Shown here piece after piece: positions 58,751-64,000 of a DNA stretch of 64,000 nucleotides (positions are counted from its first letter, which is position 1; every line of letters begins with the position of its first letter). The notes beneath the pieces were generated by a model, which was not told where the DNA came from, ran no database searches, and was given only the letters and a program-made list of their open reading frames with translations. The position numbers and the translations under genes are program-made. This DNA comes from Stenotrophomonas maltophilia (GTDB lineage: Bacteria > Pseudomonadota > Gammaproteobacteria > Xanthomonadales > Xanthomonadaceae): contig NZ_CP090423.1 of the NCBI RefSeq assembly GCF_023518235.1, positions 1,488,001 through 1,552,000 on the forward strand. The letters run 5' to 3'.

Positions 58751-58960
58751 TTAGACCGCCTGCACCTGATCAGCCTGCATGCCCTTCTGACCCTGGACGG
58801 CGATGAAGGTAACCTTCTGGCCTTCCTGCAGGGTCTTGAAGCCGGTGCCCTGGATGGCACGGAAGTGCACGAACAGGTCCGGGCCGCTTTCCGGGGTGAT
58901 GAAGCCGAAGCCCTTGGCATCGTTGAACCACTTGACGGTACCGGTCTGACGTTCCGACAT
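58751..58960 (-). CDS. Cold-shock domain protein (CspA family)
   Basis: This 69-residue single-domain RNA-binding protein has RNP1 KGFGFIT and RNP2 LFVHF, and starts [19 protein letters not shown] is nine bases before the ATG. It has a long untranslated leader and its own terminator, as expected for cold-regulated csp genes, but which paralogue it is cannot be told. Confidence 0.95.
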   Translation of the reverse strand: MSERQTGTVKWFNDAKGFGFITPESGPDLFVHFRAIQGTGFKTLQEGQKVTFIAVQGQKGMQADQVQAV

Positions 58961-59103
58961 TTTACTAACTCCTGAAACACATGTTGAAAAAAATCGCAGC
59001 CGCCGGGTATCGGGGCCGAGACTGAGTTGCAGGCGTTGGTAAAGCGGATCGATGAGCGGATCGTGAGATCAACTGCACCAGGCCACGATTCACGGTGACC
59101 CTA
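58961..59103 (-). promoter_or_regulatory. Probable long 5' leader of the cold-shock gene
   Basis: The 302-bp gap to the DUF188 gene holds no reading frame of note. An extended -10 sequence TGCTAGGGT (minus strand, ending 59098) would give a leader of about 130 nt, similar to cspA leaders that fold differently in the cold. Further right (59104-59262) I see nothing specific. Confidence 0.4.
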
Positions 59104-59262
59104 GCAAACACAGTGGGTCGCACGATACGCGTGTTTTCTGCAAAAAGCGATAGCCCGCACGTTCATGACAACAGGCCGGCCCCTAGGCGTGACAAGGGCT
59201 GGCAGCTCGTCGGGGCTAACTCCGAGTCCCCATTCAGGTTTTTCCTACCCTACACTGGGTAA

Positions 59263-59751
59263 ATGACTGAAGCTGAAACCCACGCTGAACCGGCCCTCCC
59301 CCGTATCTGGGTGGATGCGGACGCCTGCCCCACCGTCATCCGCGACATCCTGTTCCGCGCCGCCGAACGGGTCGGGATCGAGCTGACCCTGGTCGCCAAC
59401 CAGTGGATCCGCACCCCGCCCTCGCGCTGGCTGCGCTCGATCCAGGTACCCCAGGGGCTGGACGTGGCCGACAGTGCGATCGTCGAGCGGGTCGCGGCCG
59501 GCGACCTGGTGGTGACCCAGGACATCCCGCTGGCGGCCCTGGTGCTGGAAAAGAAGGCGGTGGCGCTGAACCCGCGCGGCCAGCTGTACACCCCCAACAA
59601 CATGGCCGAGCGGCTGTCGATGCGCAATTTCATGGAAGAGCTGCGCGGTGCCGGGGTCCAGACCGGTGGCCCGCCGCCGCTTGGGCCGCGCGACCGGCAA
59701 CTGTTCGCCGCCGAGCTGGACCGCTGGCTGGCGCGGCGCCCGGTTCGCTGA
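59263..59751 (+). CDS. YaiI/YqxD-family protein (DUF188)
   Basis: This 162-residue protein starts, after a short tail, with [16 protein letters not shown] and contains [13 protein letters not shown] and [12 protein letters not shown], the conserved acidic positions of this PIN-like family. A nuclease-like fold is known for the family; the biological role is not. Confidence 0.92.
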   Translation: MTEAETHAEPALPRIWVDADACPTVIRDILFRAAERVGIELTLVANQWIRTPPSRWLRSIQVPQGLDVADSAIVERVAAGDLVVTQDIPLAALVLEKKAVALNPRGQLYTPNNMAERLSMRNFMEELRGAGVQTGGPPPLGPRDRQLFAAELDRWLARRPVR

Positions 59752-59757
59752 ACGGCC

Positions 59758-60636
59758 TTATCCGCCCTGGCCGGGCAGGCACAGGCCGCGCTGGCTGCTG
59801 AACCGCCGCGGCTCCCCGCTCAACGGATCGTCGAAGGCCAACCCCTGCGCCAGCAGCTGCAGCGAGGGCTCAACCGCCCCCTGTCTCCGCGCCTGCAACT
59901 GCGGGTACAGGTCATCGCCGATGATCGGCGCCCCCAGCATTGCCATATGTACGCGCAACTGGTGCTTGCGCCCGGTGTCCGGCAGCAGCCGATAGCGCCA
60001 GACCGGCCCGCCGGCTTCGATCAGTTCGATGCGGCTGCGCGCATTGGGCTCACCGGGCACTTCAGCCATGCGGAAGAACGGCTCGCCCGGCACCAGGCGG
60101 CTGTGTCGCTGCAGGGGGAAGGCCACGCCCGGCAGTGCTGGTGCCAGCGCCTCATAGGTCTTTTCGATACGACGCTCGCGAAACAGCCGCTGATAGGCAT
60201 CGCGGGTGGCCGGCCGGGTCGAAAACAGCACCAGCCCGGCGGTGAGCCGATCCAGCCGGTGCAGCGGCACCAGTTCCCTATTGCCGGTGCGCGCCACCAG
60301 CCGCGCCAGCAGGGTCTGCCGCACATGCCCGCCGGCCGGGGTCACCGGCAGGAAGTGCGGCTTGTCGGCCACCAGCAGATCGTCATCCAGATGCAGGATG
60401 TGCTCGGCATGCGGAATCACCGCTTCGTCGGCCACTTCGCGGAAGTAGCGGATTTCCAGCCCGACCTGCCACGGCTGGTCCGGCGCCAGCGCCCTGCCCT
60501 GCGCATCCTGCACGCGGCCACGGGCGAAGCGGTCCAGCCACTGCGCGCGGTCGATGCGCGGAAAGCGCGCGCACAGGCCGTCAAGCAGGCTGGGCCAGCG
60601 CCCCGGCGGCAGCTGCAATCGGCTGGGCATCGTCAT
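59758..60636 (-). CDS. RluA-family RNA pseudouridine synthase
   Basis: This 292-residue protein has the catalytic aspartate motif HRLDRLTAGLVLF and the later KTYEAL and GRKHQLRVHMA signatures. No clear S4 domain precedes the catalytic part. The start at 60636 is preceded by GGAG eight bases away; the frame is open much farther. The RNA target is unknown. Its 3' end nearly meets that of the DUF188 gene. Confidence 0.9.
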   Translation of the reverse strand: MTMPSRLQLPPGRWPSLLDGLCARFPRIDRAQWLDRFARGRVQDAQGRALAPDQPWQVGLEIRYFREVADEAVIPHAEHILHLDDDLLVADKPHFLPVTPAGGHVRQTLLARLVARTGNRELVPLHRLDRLTAGLVLFSTRPATRDAYQRLFRERRIEKTYEALAPALPGVAFPLQRHSRLVPGEPFFRMAEVPGEPNARSRIELIEAGGPVWRYRLLPDTGRKHQLRVHMAMLGAPIIGDDLYPQLQARRQGAVEPSLQLLAQGLAFDDPLSGEPRRFSSQRGLCLPGQGG

Positions 60637-60760
60637 CGCATCGGCTCCGCTGCTGGAAATGAGCACAAGGGGAGCATCGTCGACGGCACGCACACAGCAC
60701 GGCCACGGACACCCCTCAAGCAAACCTCTATCATTGTCGTCTTTAGTCGACGGATCCTCC

Positions 60761-61309
60761 ATGGCCCTCACCGCCACCATACGCAAGGCCGAATTGCAGA
60801 TCAGCGACATGGATCGCGGCTACTACGCGACCCACAACCTGACGCTGGCCCAGCACCCGTCCGAGACCGACGAGCGCCTGATGGTGCGCCTGCTGGCCTT
60901 CGCCCTCAATGCCGGCGACCGCCTCGAGTTCGGCCGCGGCCTGAGCACCGATGACGAGCCGGACCTGTGGGAACACGATTACACCGGCGACATCCTGCAG
61001 TGGATCGACCTGGGCCACCCGGACGAATCGCGCATCCGCAAGGCCAGCAACCGCAGCCGCCAGGTGCAGGTGATCAACTACGGTGGCAACGCCTCGGAGA
61101 TCTGGTGGAGCAAGCAGGGCAAGGGCCTGGCGCGCTTCGACAACCTGTCGGTGATCGATCTGGACGGTGCCTTCGTTGAACAGTGGGGCCAGCAGATCCA
61201 GCGCGCCATGCGCTGGAGCGTGCTGATCCAGGACGGCGAGGTACAGCTGCTCAACGATCAGATGCAGCTCGACGTGATCCCGAACTGGCGCAAGCGCGCC
61301 AAGGCATGA
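60761..61309 (+). CDS. YaeQ family protein
   Basis: This 182-residue protein matches YaeQ throughout (starting ALTATIRKAELQISDMDRGYY, with LTLAQHPSETDERLMVRLL and WSVLIQDGEVQL). YaeQ has a PD-(D/E)XK-like fold but its role is unclear; it was once linked to RfaH-type antitermination. The stop overlaps the next start by four bases. Confidence 0.94.
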   Translation: MALTATIRKAELQISDMDRGYYATHNLTLAQHPSETDERLMVRLLAFALNAGDRLEFGRGLSTDDEPDLWEHDYTGDILQWIDLGHPDESRIRKASNRSRQVQVINYGGNASEIWWSKQGKGLARFDNLSVIDLDGAFVEQWGQQIQRAMRWSVLIQDGEVQLLNDQMQLDVIPNWRKRAKA

Positions 61310-62490
61310 GCACCATCCGTTGCGACGTGGTGGTCATCGGCGCCGGCGCGGCCGGGCTGATGACCGCAATCACCGCCGGCCAGCGCGGCCGCCAGGTGCA
61401 GGTGATCGACCATGCCAACAAGGTCGGCAAGAAGATCCTGATGTCCGGCGGCGGCCGCTGCAACTTCACCAACACCGGCACCACCCCGGCCAACTTCCTG
61501 TCGGCCAACCCGCACTTCTGCAAATCGGCACTGGCGCGCTACACGCCCTGGCACTTCATCGAGCTGGTGCACAAGCATGGCATCGCGTATCACGAAAAAG
61601 AGCTGGGCCAGCTGTTCTGCGACGAGTCGTCCAAGCAGATCGTGAAGATGCTGGTGGATGAGTGCCAGGCCGTCGGGGCGCAGATCCGCACCGGGTGCAG
61701 CGTGCAGCGCATCGAGCACGGCAGTGACGGCTTCCGCGTACACACCACTCAGGGGCTGTTCCATTGTGCTTCGCTGGTGGTGGCCACCGGCGGCCTGTCG
61801 ATTCCGAGCATGGGCGCCACCGGCTTCGGCTACGAGATCGCGCGCCAGTTCGGCCACCAGGTGCTGCCGACCCGTGCCGGCCTGGTGCCGCTCACGCTCA
61901 GCGGCACGCACCAGGAGCGGTTGGCCGACCTCAGCGGCGTGGCGCTGCCGATCGAGGCGCGTTGCAACGGCAAGCGTTTCCAGAACTTCATGCTGCTGAC
62001 CCACCGTGGCGTGAGTGGCCCGGCGATCCTGCAGATCTCTTCGTTCTGGCAACCCGGCGACGCGCTGGAGCTGGACCTGCTGCCCGGTCAGGATGCCGGC
62101 GAGTGGCTGCGCCAGATGAAGCGCGAGCGCCCCGCTGCCGAGCTGCGCACGGTACTGGGCGAGGTGCTGCCCAAGCGCTTTGCACAGCGCCTGTGCGAAC
62201 ACTGGTTGCCCGACCGCCCGGTGCGCCAGCTGGATGAGCCGGTGCTGCGCCAGGCCGCGCAGCTGCTGGGCGCGTTCCCGCTGGTGGCCAGCGGAACCGA
62301 AGGCTATCGCACCGCCGAGGTTACCCTGGGCGGCGTCGATACTGCAGAAGTGTCGTCCTCGACGATGGAGTCCAAGCGCGTGCCCGGCCTGCATTTTGTC
62401 GGCGAGGTGCTGGATGTGACCGGCTGGCTGGGCGGATACAACTTCCAGTGGGCCTGGGCCAGCGGCCACGCGGCCGGCGGCGTGGTGTGA
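61306..62490 (+). CDS. HI0933/YhiN-family flavoprotein
   Basis: This 394-residue protein has the FAD-binding motif VVIGAGAAGLM at its start, the family signature KKILMSGGGRCNFTN and a C-terminal GYNFQWAWASG. Reaction and substrate are unknown. It is coupled to yaeQ by an ATGA overlap, so the two uncharacterised families may act together. Confidence 0.93.
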   Translation: MSTIRCDVVVIGAGAAGLMTAITAGQRGRQVQVIDHANKVGKKILMSGGGRCNFTNTGTTPANFLSANPHFCKSALARYTPWHFIELVHKHGIAYHEKELGQLFCDESSKQIVKMLVDECQAVGAQIRTGCSVQRIEHGSDGFRVHTTQGLFHCASLVVATGGLSIPSMGATGFGYEIARQFGHQVLPTRAGLVPLTLSGTHQERLADLSGVALPIEARCNGKRFQNFMLLTHRGVSGPAILQISSFWQPGDALELDLLPGQDAGEWLRQMKRERPAAELRTVLGEVLPKRFAQRLCEHWLPDRPVRQLDEPVLRQAAQLLGAFPLVASGTEGYRTAEVTLGGVDTAEVSSSTMESKRVPGLHFVGEVLDVTGWLGGYNFQWAWASGHAAGGVV

Positions 62491-62581
62491 ACCACTTCGC
62501 CGTTCGGCGCGCGCAAGGGGGCCGCGCATGGACGGTTCGCCGCGCATCGTGTATCTAGGTTCGCAGATTGGGGAGCAGTGC

Positions 62582-64000
62582 ATGCAGAACGCGAACGACA
62601 TCACCATCCGCCTGCTGATCATCGATGACAGCGGCGAGAATGCCGAAGCCATCGTCAGCACCCTGCGCAACAGCGGCATCGCGGTGCGCCCCTGGCGCCC
62701 GCAGGATGCCGCCGAGCTGGCCCAGGTGCTGGCCAGCCAGGCCATCGATCTGGTCCTGGCCTCGCCGTCGCAGGGTATTCCGCTGCCCTTGGTCGCCCAG
62801 CACATTGCCGCCAGCGGCAAGGACATCCCGCTGGTGCTGCTGGCCGAACGCATCGACGAGGACGAACTGGTGCAGGCCAGCAGCCACGGCATCCGCGCCC
62901 TCGCCCTGCGCCAGCGTGCCGAGCACCTGCTGGCCGTGGTCCGCGACCAGTGGGTCGATCTGCAGGCCCGCCGCGGCCTGCGCCGGATCGAGGCACAGAT
63001 GCGCGAGACCGAGCGCCGCTGCGATGCACTGATCGCCTCCTCGCGCGACCCCATCGCCTATGTGCATGAAGGCATGCACATCCGCGCCAACGACGCCTAC
63101 CTGGAGATGTTCGGCTATGAGCAGTTCGACGACATCGAAGGCATCTCGCTGCTGGACATGGTCGCGGCCCAGCATGTGGAGGGCTTCAAGCAGCTGCTGA
63201 AGGGCCTGAGCCGTGGCGAGGCGCCGCCGCCGCAGTACCAGCTCGACGCGCGCCACGAGGACGGCAGCGCGTTCCCGGCGACGATGGAGTTCACCGCCGC
63301 CACCTACGAAGGTGAATCCTGCCTCCAGGTCGTGCTCCGCCGCCGCATGGAGTTCGATCCGGAGCTGGCGCGCGAGGTCGAGGACCTGCGCCAGCGCGAC
63401 CAGGTCACCGGCCTGCTCAACCGTCCCACCTTCATGCTGCAGCTGGAAAGCGCGGTGGCCCAGGCCGGCCGCAGCGAAGGCCAGTTCGGCCTGCTGCTGA
63501 TCGAGCCGGACCATTACGCACGCCTGCTGCCGGACATCGGCCTGGCCTCGGCCGACACGCTGATTGGCGCCCTGGCCGCCCTGCTCACCGAGGTGGTGGG
63601 CGAACAGGCACAGCTGGCGCGCTTTGGCGAGCACAGCTTCGCCGTGCTGCAGGCCGGCCCATACGCGCAGACCGTCGCACTGGCCGAGCGTATCCGCGAG
63701 GCCTATGCCGCGCATGTGTTCAGCATCGGCGCGCGCTCGGCCACAGTTACCGTCAGCATCGGCGGCGTGCAGGTGGGCGAGAAGATCGCCAGCATCGGCC
63801 AGGTGCTGGCACGTGCCAGCGAGTGCACACAGGCCGCGGCCGAACTGGGCAACACCTGCCGCATCTTCGATCCGGCCGCGGTCGACCGTGTCGAGCAGGA
63901 GCGCGTGCTGCGCTGGGTAGCGCGCATCCGCGAGGCGCTGGCCGGCGACGGCTTCCAGCTGCACTACCAGCCGGTGCTGAACCTGCAGGGCGAGCCGCTG
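62582..64000 (+). CDS. fimX: FimX-like REC-PAS-GGDEF-EAL protein, N-terminal part (cut by window edge)
   Basis: The first 473 residues are visible. A receiver domain (about 10-125) lacks the usual phosphoacceptor aspartate (LVLASPS instead). A PAS domain (about 145-260) is followed by a GGDEF domain (about 280-440) whose active motif is GEHSF, so it should not make c-di-GMP. The EAL domain begins with FQLHYQPVLNLQG at the edge. This layout is that of FimX, a c-di-GMP receptor driving type IV pilus assembly and twitching in Pseudomonas and Xanthomonas. The start is preceded by GGGGAG; an ATG 18 codons upstream lacks this. Confidence 0.85.
   Translation, partial: MQNANDITIRLLIIDDSGENAEAIVSTLRNSGIAVRPWRPQDAAELAQVLASQAIDLVLASPSQGIPLPLVAQHIAASGKDIPLVLLAERIDEDELVQASSHGIRALALRQRAEHLLAVVRDQWVDLQARRGLRRIEAQMRETERRCDALIASSRDPIAYVHEGMHIRANDAYLEMFGYEQFDDIEGISLLDMVAAQHVEGFKQLLKGLSRGEAPPPQYQLDARHEDGSAFPATMEFTAATYEGESCLQVVLRRRMEFDPELAREVEDLRQRDQVTGLLNRPTFMLQLESAVAQAGRSEGQFGLLLIEPDHYARLLPDIGLASADTLIGALAALLTEVVGEQAQLARFGEHSFAVLQAGPYAQTVALAERIREAYAAHVFSIGARSATVTVSIGGVQVGEKIASIGQVLARASECTQAAAELGNTCRIFDPAAVDRVEQERVLRWVARIREALAGDGFQLHYQPVLNLQGEPL

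Overview
The window is high-GC chromosomal DNA from a gammaproteobacterium of the family Xanthomonadaceae, most likely Stenotrophomonas (S. maltophilia complex). This is inferred from protein sequences that look Xanthomonadaceae-like throughout and from many short palindromes of the SMAG type (GTAG-headed repeats described from S. maltophilia) in the gaps between genes. It is mostly core genome: about 50 protein genes, and no rRNA, tRNA, CRISPR array, insertion sequence or prophage that I can see.

Layout. (1) 1-5616, minus strand: a type I restriction-modification operon hsdR-hsdM-(DUF1016 nuclease)-hsdS, with hsdS cut by the left edge and AT-rich in its target-recognition region. It lies directly downstream of guaA, a known integration hotspot for genomic islands. 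(2) 5911-9514: guaB, a small lipoprotein gene and guaA joined by overlapping codons (GMP synthesis). (3) 9825-20985: folD, a Kef-type K+/H+ antiporter, a rhodanese-MoeB fusion, then the conserved series ndk-rlmN-pilF-rodZ-yfgM-bamB-der (read right to left), which links nucleotide balance, ribosome modification, pilus assembly, cell shape, outer-membrane assembly and ribosome biogenesis. (4) 21304-25661, plus strand: a PsrA-like TetR regulator behind a near-perfect palindromic operator, followed by the fadB and fadA genes of beta-oxidation. (5) 26224-34510, minus strand: cmk-rpsA-ihfB-lapA-lapB, then a lipid-linked sugar transferase, a membrane nucleotide-sugar dehydratase and galU, so the LPS-control genes run straight into surface-polysaccharide genes. 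(6) 34708-40174, plus strand: type B ribosomal protein L36, a BamE-like small protein, aguA-aguB (agmatine to putrescine), a GNAT acetyltransferase, a TraB-family membrane protein and a PhyH-type dioxygenase. (7) 40260-48015, minus strand: an RND efflux operon with one adaptor and two permeases. (8) 48221-64000: two small cytochromes c, uup, a LysR regulator divergent from a YeiH transporter, dbpA, apt, selO, a glutathione transferase, a cold-shock protein, a DUF188 protein, an RluA-type pseudouridine synthase, yaeQ, an HI0933-type flavoprotein and the first part of a FimX-like c-di-GMP protein cut by the right edge.

The most unusual content is in the gaps between genes. Besides SMAG palindromes there are five copies of a larger structured repeat (25706-25884, 26072-26177, 51320-51413, 55833-55934, 56101-56196). 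Each has long outer arms whose sequence differs from copy to copy yet stays almost fully self-complementary. The arms enclose a core of fixed 52-nt length (expanded in one copy) that folds into two inner hairpins. Base changes in the stems are paired between copies, which is the pattern expected of a conserved RNA or single-stranded-DNA fold. I do not recognise this family and consider it the best candidate for something undescribed here.
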